DNA from: Neckera pumila
Taxonomy: Eukaryota > Streptophyta > Bryopsida > Hypnales > Neckeraceae
Direction of reading: 5' to 3'
DNA: 64,000 nucleotides
NCBI GenBank assembly: GCA_963969595.1
Contig: OZ018413.1
Location: 13,567,711 to 13,631,710 of the forward strand
Of the stretch, positions 48,379-60,600 are shown piece by piece. Position 1 is the stretch's first letter; each line of letters opens with the position of its first letter. The position numbers and the translations under genes are program-made. The notes under the pieces were generated by a model, which did not search any database, had not been told where the DNA came from, and was given only the letters and a program-made list of their open reading frames with translations.

Positions 48379-51300
48379 ATGGAGACCACGCAGCAGGATG
48401 GGGAGTCGTCGCCGCGCTCCCTGTCGCCAACATCCTCTGCGCGCTTGACAATGTCAGTCCCGTTGCCGATGCCTGAGCTCATGTCAGGACCGTTGTTGGC
48501 CAAGGTTGACTCTGTGGCGATGTCAGGGCCGTTGGTGGCGAACTCAGGCTCTGTGGCGATGTCGGGGCCGCTGGCGTTCCGGACGGAGGCGGAGGTGCAG
48601 CGCGACTATGACGAGGAGCTGAAAGCCGCCTTGAGGATCCGGTTTAGTGTGGATCTTGCCTTCGCCGCCAAGCGGCAGTTGGGCTTCCTGCGCTCGATTG
48701 ACAGCTTGCCTTGCTTGCACAAAGGCCCCGCCGTTGTGCGCGCCATCCGCAGGTCTCTCACTGCTCACACACACACACACACACACACACTCAAAATTTC
48801 TACACTGCCGGCAATGTGTGGATTTCGATTCTCTAGAGTAACGGATACTAATTCCTTGTAAGCCGCGAACTATGTCCTTCGTTCAATGTGGCTTGTGGTT
48901 GATCAAGCATTTCAGATCTGAGAAGCTTGAAATTTTAAGCATTGTCGCAACGATAGAAGAAAACCTTGCAGATTTTCTTCCCAGCAATTTGAGCCTAAAA
49001 TCTGCAAGGTTTTCTTCACGTGCCTATATTTTGATCCCAGCAGATTCTGATCCCTGAATTTTATTCCGCTCTGATTTCTGGGGAGGGTGGAAATCAGGAT
49101 TGTAAGGAATGGCGTACTAGCACACATTGGGTAGTGAGTTTCAAATAAGAATGCTTCGAAATTTGTGGAATACTGGTGGAAACGGGCCATGACTGGTTTG
49201 CTGAAGAGTGTGACGTGAATTTCGAATTTCCTCTGATACCATAGATTGACTCATAGGTGTGGTTTCTTTGCCAGGTATCAAAAGTTTTGGATGCCATTGG
49301 TAGCTGATTCTCTCAAGTTCGATGCGTTGCTGAATGTCGATGCCAAGGGGAAAAGTCTATTGCCTCCCATGGACGTGCAGTGGATATGGCACTGCCACCG
49401 ACTAAATCCGGTAAATCTTGCCAGCTTCTTCAAAAATTCACACCCTAATTCTCCACCTTCTCACACAAGTCTATTGCAGCATCAAAATTGGTGTTTCTTT
49501 TGAGAATCTGGGAGTTCAGGGCATAGCATTCATCCTCCATAGGGCCTTCAATGTGCTACACTCAAGAATCCAAATCCACCATTCTGGTTCTATCAAAATA
49601 TGAAGTTTGTCATCTCGTCATCCTGTCTTTAGCACATTGCCCATAGGAACTATAGGGAAGCAAAATAAGGGTTGATAAAGCGCGAGATTAGATTATCTAG
49701 GAGTAGTCATGTCAGAATCCGATACTGATTCCAGAAGCTAACATTGACTGTTATGGAAAATTTCTGTTGTAATAAGCTCTAATTTCGGACATTTAAGGAG
49801 CCGGTCTTGTAGGTTGGCTATCGGCAATACTGCATCTCGAAATTCGGCCGAGTGATCGACTGCCCCTTGTTCCCAGACAAAGCCAGCGAGAGCTTCGCCC
49901 AAGAGCGTTGCCGTCGCCTCTGGTCCATCGTCTACCAGAAGGAGCCTTACGACATTATGTCCACCTTCTACAAGTTCCCTGGCAACCCCACAGCTCAAGT
50001 CGTCCCTGTTGACGACATCGACGGTCTCGATGAGCTTCTCTCCGCCGTGACTCGCCAAACCAGCTTCTACTACTACGTCTCCCAGCCTTACATGTGGGAA
50101 GAACCTATTCTCCAAGCCTCCGTCGAACGCTACAAGTGCTTCCTCCACCTCTTGTCCAAGTCCAAAGGGAAAACTTTCTGCATCCCCACGTTCGACATCG
50201 ACTTGATTCGGCACGCACATCAGCTGTTGCCCGGGGCGTACGCGAAGGACACGAAGGCGTTGCTTGGGAGTGTGGCGGAGTTATCCGTGGAACGAGGGCC
50301 TGGGAGTAAGTTGGGGATGGAGGGGTTTGAACAGACGGCGGGGTTGTGGGAGAGCACGTTTGGGATCTGTTATGAGAAAGCGGGGTCGATGTATCGGAAT
50401 ACGAAGCCGGTGAATGTGCCGCCGCCGCCCGTGTCGGAGATGAAGAGTAGTCTCATGTTGGAAAAGCCGCCGGCGTTCTTGCCGTGGGATCATCGGTTGC
50501 CGGATCATAATCCCACGAAGTACCCGGTTCTCACTCCGCGGCACGTCTTGCAGGTCGGTTACCGTTTCCTCGTCAGAATTTGTTGCTGAAATTTCGTATG
50601 CTCTGTTTTGAAGGGCTTTTGCACCAAGAATTCAAGGTACAGAATTGCCCACTTGGATTCACCAGCTTGTGTCACATGTAATTCATCATGTAATTCAATT
50701 GAACATGTAATCAATTAGGGTTGAACCTCATATCACCCGATCATTGCTTGGTGGAAAATAGATAAAAGTTAACAGAAAGAAATTTGGTACATGACGTACT
50801 CAAAAATGTTACTGAAAAGAAAATGAGGTCCAATTTGGGCTTCTTGTTCCGAAAGGGTTTAAGGTTATGAGCTCCATAGCTCATGCTCTGGACTAGGTCA
50901 GGTAATCTTGTTTGTGGTTATCGAAAAGAATTATTCAGTTTGTACCTACTTAGATGCTAAGGAGACACGAATTTGTAAATTAATCATGATAATGGTGACA
51001 TTAATTGCAATCACCGGACAAAATGCCAATAAAAATAGCATTTTGAATTGCAACCAAATTAATTTACTCCCTTCTGAAACTCATCATTGATACATTTTCT
51101 GCAGAACTAGAATGTACAATCTAAATGTGATTGTCCTATATTCAGCCTTTGATTTGAATATGCTAATAGAGCATGAAGTTTTAGACTTTCAAAATTCAGT
51201 ATTATACTTTAACTGCGACTAAGTTTGTGCACATTATCTCATTGGTTACATACCTCCTAAGACTAGTGAGTAATTTTCTTTTCTTAATTTCATTGGTTGC

Positions 51301-54300
51301 ATATTTTCTCAGACCTCAGAGTAACCTTGTGCATTTAATCTCGTCAGTATCATATTAAATTCTAAAACAGATTCCGTAGAGGGTTGTAAATGGGTTAGCA
51401 TCATGGATTCCAGTCTCCCTCCTCTCAACCATTGAGACTACAAAATCCTGCATCAATTGACAAAATGCTGCGGTCAGACATGACTCACACAATGTAGTAC
51501 CTCTGCATCTCCAGGTATGCATTTTGATCAAGTGCGGAGCCAGCATGATCCCCATCGGTCGCGAGAACGCGGACCTCTTCATCCGCCTGCGCACCTTAGA
51601 CGCCTCCACCCCCTTGAAGCTGGAGACGCCGGTGGTCCCGTTCACGCAAGACCCGCAATGGCAGAAGCTGTGGGTGCTGCAGTGCGAGGTGAAGACCAAA
51701 GGCGTGCAGCTGGAGTTGCGCTACCACGTCGAGGGCTGCATGAAGTCCTTCCAGAAGACGAAGCGCGTGGGGAGCGGCACCAAGCTCGCGTGGGCGGACC
51801 TCGCCAAAGCGCCCGGGCTCTCGCATGATATCGTCGTCCCGCTCCGGGACAAGCGGTTCAATTCGGTGGGGCGGAGGCAACCTCTGCAGCTCAAGCTGGA
51901 CGTATCTGTCACGCCGCCGGTGCAGGTACGCTTGGAACTTGTGATCTTGTAATTCTTTTGTTGTGGTGCTTGAATTCTCTGTATAAATTCGTCAATTTCG
52001 TTAAGTTGGCGCGATTCTGGGCACAGATTTAGAGTTCTTAAAATTAGCACAATTCAACGCACGATTCAATGCGTCCAGAATCAACGCCTATGTATCAAAA
52101 TTTGTTAGATTGGCGTTCATTTCTGCACAAAGCTCGCATTCTGCGCACGTTGGGCTCATTTTTGTTAGATTGTCGTTAATTATTAGAGCTTTCTGCACCG
52201 ACATTTAACTTAAGGATTGGTAGAGATTTACCGGCGGGAATGTGTTAAAGTCGTGGATTTTTGCCAATTCGACGCTATGTATTCAATATGTGGGAGATCT
52301 GATATTTCAAGTCTAGTGTATTTATAACCTACATACATAGCCTATTGCTACTCGTTATGGAGCGTTTGTGGTTAACTCTCATTCGCATCTTTCTGAACGA
52401 ATTCAACTTATAGTGCATCGGCCTACATTTGTTGCTAGATTTTCGTCATGGACTATTGTAGATTTCAGTATTGCACGCAGAGTGCGACGACTTGTAGTGG
52501 GCGCATCTCACTCAATGTAACAAGCTCCCACTACAAGCTGTAGCACACCACATGACGTTTCTGCATCCTGTAAACTACCAAAGTGGTGGAATCCTGTCAA
52601 TGTTGTTTCTTACTCTAAACCATGCTCCCTCATTCCAACTGCATTCTTCCAGTCGCACCTCGTACAAGAATCTCATGGATCCATGTGGTAATAAAAGCGA
52701 CAGTGACAGGAGAGGGTGATTACTCTCAACCAGTAGAATTTGTATAAATAAATCTTAAGCTACAGATTCAAATCTTTCGAACCCCAAGCTCTGAATCATT
52801 CCCCACCCCAGGCCTCCTACTTGCTGAAATCCGTCCCGGATTACATTAAAATCAACGAATTCAACATGTAGTGTTGCGATGTCTCTGCTCGGTCGAGGCC
52901 TTGTTCATTACCAAATGTGTTGGTAGTTACTGTGCTTGCTTGCAACATGCTACGGCTTGTGGTGGGCAGATGTCACTTCGATAGCTTGGTGTGACAAGCA
53001 CCCAGCAGAATCCGCAGCGAATGGCATGTTTTCTGCTATGCAATACCCAACTCATTATTATCTAATGACGATCACTCTTGAACCTTAGAACTCATCTCTA
53101 CAAATCTTACGCTACAGATGCACAATCTTCTTCTAACCCACGTACTGAAATCTTTCAATCCCAGGCCTCCTACTTGCTGAAATCCGTGCCTGACCGCGTC
53201 ACCGACGACACGGGCGCCATGCTCTCCCCCACCCTGGCACGCCGCCGCTCCGCCCCGCAGTCCGGCCGCTGGATCACCCGCACCGTATTCTCCCACACCC
53301 ACCACGAGTCTTTCGTCATCCGCATCCGCGCAGCAAAAGGCGCCTGGCGCAAGAGCGGCGAGCGTCCCATCGGAGTCGACTGGAACGAGCGCATCATCAC
53401 CATCCACGAGGGAGGGTGGAGCTACCTCTCTTCCAACGTCGGGGTGGCCCCGGAGAAAATCGTCGCCACGGCCTCCCCACTCGCACATGAACTCGAGGAG
53501 TATAAGCTCAGTTGGGCGCTTTCGACGGGGGAGACGCTGGTGATTTCGAGACAACTGAGGGACGTACATTGGGAAAGAAACCTGGAGTTTACGCTGAAGA
53601 CGTCGGGGAGAGGGGCGGGGTTGGCGAGGCTGGTGAATGGGAGGAAGCAGCAGTATGAAGTGGAGGGGGCGTCGCCGCAAGAGGAAGAAGGCTTTGTCAC
53701 ATTGATAAGGTATGTACAGTATGTATGTTTGGGTGTCAGAACTTAGCTTGCTTTACTCACTCCTTTTATGACTTTGGATTTCGGGCCTGGCGGCTTAACC
53801 CTGGAAGGACGAGACCTATCACCGAGGTAGAAGCTTGCCAAAAAGATCCAATTTACGGACCAATAGGTGCATTCTCTACAGTAATCTTGAAAGTCATCGT
53901 TCAACCATTTTTTGGCTGTTGTGGTGTTACAAGATTAAGATAGTGGTGCCTTGAACTCACAGGTACCTAAAATGAAGTCCTACTTTTGGTCTAATAGCAA
54001 GCCCAATCTGCATGTGAAATCATAGGTTTTTCTTGTTTAGAACATGAAATAGGTGATCAAAGTGGCTATTCAAGGGTGTGACTATTCTTGCATCACTCTC
54101 TTGTTGCTTCATGGTTTCAAATGTGTTGTTTCGTACCGAGTCTTTTACAATTTGGGACCTTTACCATGCCGCTTTAGAGGATTTATAACATAGTCTCCAC
54201 GTAGCCGAAAATCCAGATTTTAACTTTCATAACATCTTTTCCTACAATTTGCTCCTCTGGTTGAACCCAATTTTGATGATATGGTCTCAAGGAAGACACT

Positions 54301-55960
54301 GAACCTCTTCTACGGTAAACTGTCGATTCCCGGTGCTGCTCCCTTGGTTCTTCTCGGCTTGCTGTTTCGTTGATTGCTGTTTGTGCTTTTTGATTGATTT
54401 CGGGTTCGGTTCTTCGTGTCTTCCAGTGTCTGCCGTGGTTCCCAGGGCTTCTTCTTCTTCGACCTTTCAACTGGTATGATGTCTTTCCATTTTGACTACC
54501 CCACATTTGTCTTGATTTCCAGGTACGGGAGTCATACCCCTCAAGGCAAGGCGACTGCGCTGTTCAACTTCAAGATTTCCGCGATGGAAGTGGCCCCCGA
54601 GGAGGACGTGGTATTGGTGCTGCTGTTGTGTACTGCGACCATGCGGTCAATTGCGGACTTCGGGGGCTTGACTGCGGGGAATGAGTATACGCGGCAGAGA
54701 GGGAAGGAGAAGCCGAAGGCGGCCAGGGAGTGGGGGGCGGTGGTGGTGGAGAGCAATGGCAGCAATGAGGACAGAAGTTTGGGGCAGTGGTACTGGAATG
54801 GTGGCGGCGGTGTAAGTGGGGGTGAGGAGCAGGAGGAGAAAGGCGAGGGGGAGAGGATGCCTGGTATGTGGACTGGGGCTTACTCTTGAGCCCAGTGTTT
54901 GGGAAAAAATGGGGGCTAGTTCAAAGCTAGCCTGTGGAATTGTTAAAATAAAACTATTGCAATTTGAAAGAATCGGCAAACAACTGGTGAAAAGTCTATA
55001 AAATTTATATATGGAGTACAAAATAGAGAAATAACCGGACTTGGTGCTTGAAAAGCAGTTCAATATGGGAACCAAAGGAAAATAGCTGGTAAAACTTAAA
55101 GAAATCCCAAACATTGGTCATGAATGGGCATGTTTGACCTTGGAAATGGGGTTTCCAGTAACTATAAGTAACCGCACTTGAAATCGACCGAAGAAGGAAT
55201 TCAATAGGGTTCCTGTTATTAAACTGAAAAAGCTGTTGTGTGGTCTTGTTGATAGTCTAAAGGGGATTCTAGATTCTCTTATAATCTTTTTTTGACACCA
55301 TATGAATAAATGATGAATTTTCAAAGTACTGAAAACAGGCCTGTTTCTAAAACCGAACCTAGAATCTCTTGAATATGGGGAGTACATTTTAGGGGGCAAG
55401 AATCTGCAGGGGTCGGTTTGAGGTAGAGTTACCTGATACTGTTGTTTAGGATACTTTAGGTAACATTACGAAGTCATGTGGGTGATTTACTTATAAACGT
55501 GGATTGCAGTAGTAGTAGACTGTTTAGACCATAAAGTAATGGTTTCTTGAAGAGCTCATGATGAACTCATGGTGGCCAAGACCATGAAAGAATCTTTGAG
55601 AATTCCAAGGCGGGATTATCTTGTTATGATTAGCAAAGAGGATTAGCTAATGCTTGCGCGAGCAAGGCATGTTTAATATCTTTAGAAACGCGCATTCTGC
55701 AAGAAAGCAAGTAACTTATTGTTTGGATCTTGTTTTCTTGTTTTTCCTTGCAGCGTCTGAGAATAAAGCGGTGGATTGGAGCGGGACGATTAGCTCCACT
55801 TCAAGTCGGAGATTACCAAGTCAGTCACCCAAAGTGGCGATTGAAGATGCCACTCCATCAAGATCCATTACAAGTTCGACTCCATCCCGAGGAAGCTCCG
55901 GACGAAGAAATGCAGTTAGCTTGCAAATCAATCATAAAGTTCAAGCCAAGAGGCCACTGA
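48379..55960 (+). CDS. DUF1399 glycine-rich-domain-protein-like (GRDP family)
   Basis: Predicted about 900-residue protein from seven exons: 48379-48752, 49275-49410, 49813-50553, 51515-51925, 53165-53709, 54523-54811 and 55754-55960, all GT-AG with matching phases. The N-terminal half matches plant GRDP/DUF1399 proteins: 'RYQKFWMPL' (about 125-133), 'DVQWIWHCHRLNP' (158-170) and 'GYRQYC' right after it, then 'SFYYYVSQPYMW' in exon 3. Exon 4 codes for a C2-like beta-rich segment; exons 5-6 code for conserved C-terminal parts with 'VVLVLLLC'. Arabidopsis relatives are linked to stress and growth; the biochemical role is unknown. No signal peptide is evident. The start is the first in-frame ATG. 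Exon 1 contains a short repeat (SVAMSGPL). An alternative donor at 54864 would put the last exon in another frame, ending at 55971. Confidence 0.83.
48766..48790 (+). repeat. (CA)n microsatellite
   Basis: Twelve and a half CA repeats lie 14 bases inside intron 1 of the DUF1399 gene. This is a likely length-variable marker. Confidence 0.95.
48956..49017. repeat. Perfect 21-bp inverted repeat in intron 1
   Basis: The arms at 48956-48976 (containing GAAGAAAACCTTGCAGATTT) and 48997-49017 are perfect complements around a 20-base loop, forming a stable hairpin in the transcript. It is shorter than a typical plant microRNA precursor; a tiny insertion scar is possible. Confidence 0.85.
52470..53215 (+). 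repeat. Tandem duplication copying the exon 5 acceptor in intron 4
   Basis: The first copy includes 'ccaggcctcctacttgctga' at 52808; the second is the true exon 5 start at 53162. Upstream of each is a 'ttgtagtgggcgcatct'/'ttgtggtgggcagatgt' block. The first copy gives a decoy exon start at 52812 that reads 19 codons (ASYLLKSVPD then divergent) to a TAG at 52869-52871. Confidence 0.75.
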
Positions 55961-55971
55961 CGTTTTCTTAA

Positions 55972-57459
55972 CTAAGTTACATGTATGTATGATAGTGGGG
56001 TGTGCACGAGATAACCAGCAGCAAATCGGTTGCCGGACATAACCCTCTCCTACGAACTTGGTTGGGATTGTCAATTCTTGGAGATTTACAGTTCTTCAAA
56101 AAGTGAATGGAGGATGGGGTTATGACTTTAAACCACGACTCTCTCTTTCCAATTGACCTACACCATGTGGCGAAGAAAGTGAAGGAGAGGGTGATGCATT
56201 GAGGTCGTTATTGTTTGCTGTTTCCATTTCAAGTCTAAAGAGGGTTGCGAGGATAAATGACGTTCGAATGTGTAGCTCTCTTATAATTCAGCTTTTGATC
56301 CTCCATTCCTGATGTGAGATCAGGTGCTGAAAATGTTTAGATTCCACTTCCAATCTATGTTTTCTAGATAGTGTAGAAGATTACGGTATCCTCATGTACA
56401 TTGATTGGGGTGTTCAATTTGGTATTTACATTGGTTAGATCTGGTGTTCGAGTATGGTAGTCAGAGTTGCCTGTAATTTAAATTCATTGTGAGTAGAAGG
56501 TTGGCAGTTCAGGAAATTAATCAAGTGCTGTGGCCATTCTTTAGGGGGGAGAGGGGGGGGCGCTATGTATTGCCAGATTTCAGCAAATCTTTTTGTCTAG
56601 TTGCGAGGCAACTGGATATGAAGGATGAATGTGGGATTATGAAACTTGACTCTTAGCAACTGTGTGGAAAGTTTGTTGCCAATTGAGTGTGGAGCGTTGT
56701 GCTTGCTTGTTTCTCTTACTCGATTACTTGAATGATCCTGCTGCAGTGAAATTGTTAGATATCATGATATCTGAACCGCTGATTGTGACAACTAATCTAA
56801 GATGCTTCTTATGAGAAAAATTATTCATTCGATACTCATGGATCGAAGGTAGTCTAGTCCCGTAACTTAGACCTTTCCACTCCAAACTTTTGAGCAATTC
56901 ATAATTTATTCATGACATGCTAGTAACAGATTTGAACACATTTCAGTGCATTATGATTCTCTAGATAAATGGGGTTAGAACTCACAAATAAGGGACCACA
57001 ATCTAGTAATGGAAACCTCTTAAGAGAGCTAAGATAGTACGAAAACTGTATGTGACACCGTCACATTTGTCTTCAAAGAATAGAGTTCCATCGCTTTGAG
57101 AATAGGAATGAGTTGTTCCACTTCTGAAGTAAAGTTGGGCAACTTATCAATGTTCAGGCCCACTTCAAATTCGTGAGGTGGCTTCGAAAATCATGGTCCA
57201 GGTCTTCCAGCTCTAGGCCCACATATTACGCCACTGAACACAAAATTCATGTCACTACGGAAGCGCCGTTTGGCTTGGACTTAGAGTCAGAACGCGAGAG
57301 TGAAGGAGCCTTCACGCTTCTAATTTCAATCTATAAATGTAAAGAAAGCTCTACACCAACACGACGAATGTCCACTGGTAAAGAATAACAAGCGTCCGAA
57401 CTTTCCTAAACTATTACTCCAAGAGCTCCAATGCAACGAAGAACAGTCTGATCCACAGC
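55972..57459. other. 3' UTRs and gap between convergent genes
   Basis: The DUF1399 gene's 3' UTR probably runs to about 56,400 and the HHP gene's 3' UTR comes in from the right. A G-run lies near 56,546-56,560. No other gene is supported; open frames at 57,173-57,388 are not convincing. Confidence 0.5.
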
Positions 57460-60084
57460 TTATGAGAGAGGACACCCTTTCACGTCCCTCCACTTGAGGT
57501 AGATCAAGCCGCCTTGGTAGTGAACATACGCTGCCCACACAACCAGAACATGAAACAACTGATGGCTGTTGCCGATAATGTCGAAGGCTCCCGGTTTCCA
57601 ACGCTCCGGGATACGAGTGGCGTACACTAAGCCCCCCAGGGCGTAGATGATGAACATCTGCGCGTCGTTGTAGAGCGCTTCGTGAGCCTGGACCTCGTCT
57701 GGGAACATGATCACTTTGTGCACGCAGGGGACTATTCCTGAGATTGCCATGGTGGAGAACATCGCTGCACGGACCGATCGATATTCCGCGGTCTGAAACA
57801 CGGGGACCAACGAGAGTAACACACAGGCGATCCCCATCGTGGTGATAATGCTCAGGTACATTTTGCAGAGGGCCGGGTTACACATGAAGCTGTAATAGAC
57901 CTGAATTATTTAACAAACACGGCGCAAGTCAGAATTTTCTCACAGCTTACACCTGGAGCGAGATAAACCCTAAGACCCTAAAATCCTATCACGTATTGAG
58001 TGAGACCTGGAACTTGTTTCTTCCAATCAATACTTGGTTGGCGTTCAATTAGCAAGTTCGGTGTAAGCTTGAATTGGCTATATTGGTCGAATGCCACTCA
58101 TGTTTGAATGGTAATGGGATTGCCTTCTTTCCGTTCAATAGTGGCCTACAACTTCCCTGCGTTTGAATAATTGCATAAAGAAATTCATACATGTGATGAG
58201 AATTTGATTTTGGTCCTCTAGTTCCTGCAGTACCTGTAGTGAGCTCTCCAGTGAGCTCTATTGAGGGGTCTCCTAATGTAAGCACAATCCTACACTGATT
58301 GGTTAAAATACACTACAAGAAAATGAACCACGTATTAGTAGATTTCCGTTGGTTTCGACTACTCGATTTGGACACAATTAACAGAAATCACGAGAATCAG
58401 TTAATTGTGCCCAAATCAAGTGGTCTAAACCATCTGCAATTTGTTAACATAGGGTACATTTTCTTCTAGTGATGCTTAAAGTGATGGGAAAAATACCCAT
58501 AAATCTTATACTCAGAACTATACCGTCAGTGCGTGAGTTTCAGAAACATCAGGTGTGGCATGACTGAGGGGTACTTATAAACCATAGGGGGCGTTTAGAG
58601 TGTACATACAGGAGGATAGAACGATGCTACAGTGAGAGCAGCAATCCCCATGTAATCGACCCTCATCAACGTGTAGAAAGTTTTAGCACAACGGCAACTC
58701 AGTAGATGGCATGTTGTGCTTGCCAACATGCAAAACATGGCACCTCCTAAGAACACGAAGAAAGGCCAACGTGTGATCGGTTTCTGCACATCCTCAACAA
58801 CAGCAAGAGAACAATTAGAAGCTGAACCCTTTGGCAATTGGATTGACCTCCCTAGAGCCCAAATACACAATGCCCTCCATCTACATTTCACTCAACCCTC
58901 TCTAATGAGAAATGAGCTTCTACATGCGCACGGACATGATGTGTTCACAGGTGGTAGTTGTCCAATTAAATGCGTACACGACATGACAGTATCTGACAGT
59001 TTCTCTGGATGTACAAGGCATGTGCAATTAAAGAATGTCGTTAGAAAGGGTTGAGGGAATTCACTTCTGTAGCTCATCGAACGTGTCAGACTTAACTAGC
59101 TATACAACCAAAAGCCACACCATTTATTAGCTCTGGACCTAAGGGAAGGAGGGCTTGCATTGACAAAAGCTTCGTCGACAATGAGTGTGCATGTTGCTTT
59201 TTTATAGGTGAACCAATACTACAATTTTTTTATGCATTTGTGTTCCTTAAGGTCCCCATCGAGAATCATTTCAGTGATTAGTCACTCAAGCACCAAGTGG
59301 CTAGTCAACAAGTGGCCAACAGTCCAGCACAAGACCCAAAGCTCAGTAAATGGAGTTCACCAATAAGAACACTGATTCATGATGTTCCGAGGTTAATATT
59401 ACCATAGGCGGAAATAGTGTAACACAATTATAATGTCACAAACGGTGTAGCAAGCATCCCACCTGAATACATCGAGTGCCGTCGAACGTGCCAGGCACAC
59501 AACTGGAAAGAGCTTCCGGCAGCTGCAGATACGAAGGCAGCGACTCCATAATATACCCAGATTGCCATCTTTGAAGAGCAGCCGAATAGGTCGGCAAATG
59601 CGTCGCTGTGTAGATTGTCAATCCCAGAAACAAAATGAACCCAACCAAATGCCTGCCAAAACCACCACCACATTCTCAGCATCGCCCTGAAGAACACAAA
59701 CACAAACACCAGTTTGAAACAGAAGCAGAAACAACTGAGACTCATCTTCCAAATTAGGTCACACGGGAATGCAAAAGAATAAAAAACTTACGACCAAATG
59801 TTAAACGTTTCGTTGTGCATGGAAAACATGGAATAGAAGGCATGCTTGAACTGCCAATCCGCTCGGTAATGGCGCACGATGTAGCTGTTGTCTTGGAGAT
59901 ACTCGGGCAACGCGGAATACTCCACCAGCTGGTGCTTCACATTGCACCACAACTCCATTGCCTTCTCCCTGTTGCTCAAATTCAGCTCGACACTCGGGAA
60001 GCTCGTCGTTCTCTCCATCTCCTCTTGTTCCTTTACGTTGCTTCTACGACGGACTCCCACCTCATCATCCTGAAATGCTCCCAT
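57460..60084 (-). CDS. Heptahelical transmembrane protein (HHP, PAQR/AdipoR-like)
   Basis: Predicted 365-residue membrane protein from four exons on the minus strand: 60084-59792, 59652-59463, 58783-58610 and 57900-57460, all GT-AG with matching phases. It aligns by eye with plant HHP proteins (Arabidopsis HHP1 is similar in length). An N-terminal cytosolic part ends in 'LPEYLQDNSYI' and 'YRADW'. 'HNETFNIWSH' (90-99) then leads into the first helix. 'RWPFFVFLGGAMFC' follows in exon 3, and 'RIPERWKPGAFD' near the end. The three histidines expected to bind zinc in this superfamily are present: His187 in 'TTCH', and His332 and His336 in 'SHQLFH'. Arabidopsis HHPs are linked to sugar, abscisic-acid and stress signalling. 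The ATG at 60084 is the first in frame and is preceded by AGA. Intron 3 carries a small CACTA MITE. Confidence 0.9.
58311..58471. mobile_element. CACTA-type MITE in HHP intron 3
   Basis: 161 bp starting CACTACAAGAAAATG and ending CATTTTCTTCTAGTG. The 14-15 bp ends are inverted repeats with one mismatch. Flanking triplets are ATA and ATG, so the 3-bp duplication is imperfect. The interior also pairs ('gacacaattaac' with 'gttaattgtgcc'). Confidence 0.8.
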
Positions 60085-60600
60085 TCTTGCCACTATCTTG
60101 CCACAATCTTTCTCACCCCAAAAACGAAACCAAAACTCTGTATACAAATCTCCCTACAAAATCTCTATACAAATCTCTACAAGTCCCAGATCTGTCTACA
60201 TATCCCACTGCCTTCCTCCTCCTACCAAAAAATCACGAATAAACATCCAATCAATCTCGCGACTTTCTACAATTCCATGTCAAACCCAAACCTAAAGACC
60301 TTAATCCCAGAAAAAACGATTGCCACAAAAAACCAACCACCACCACCAAAACAAAAGCCGCACACTCTCATGTCCCCTGACTGATCGACCTTCAGGCTAT
60401 GGCACACAAAGAGAGACCCATTAGTGCGCATTGGTGAGGGGAGTAAGCGGAGAAACCAATGACGCCCACAACTACTCCTCCAGTCCTCCCCAATCTCTGA
60501 CTTTTCACCCAGCCAGGGAGGGATCGCTTTAAGCTTATAAAATGAAAACATGCACATGAAAGAATCGAAGCTAGCTCGATCAGTGCTGGAGCGTGGGTTG
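60085..60600 (-). promoter_or_regulatory. 5' leader and promoter region of the HHP gene
   Basis: Sequence upstream of the HHP start, with pyrimidine/adenine-rich leader-like DNA on the plus strand (60,110-60,370). No core promoter element can be fixed with confidence. Open frames on both strands here overlap and are not called. Confidence 0.4.

Noticed and set aside
50094..50544. Other-frame and antisense open frames over DUF1399 exons 3-5 (also 51517-51880, 53072-53700)
   Set aside because: Shadows of GC-rich coding exons.
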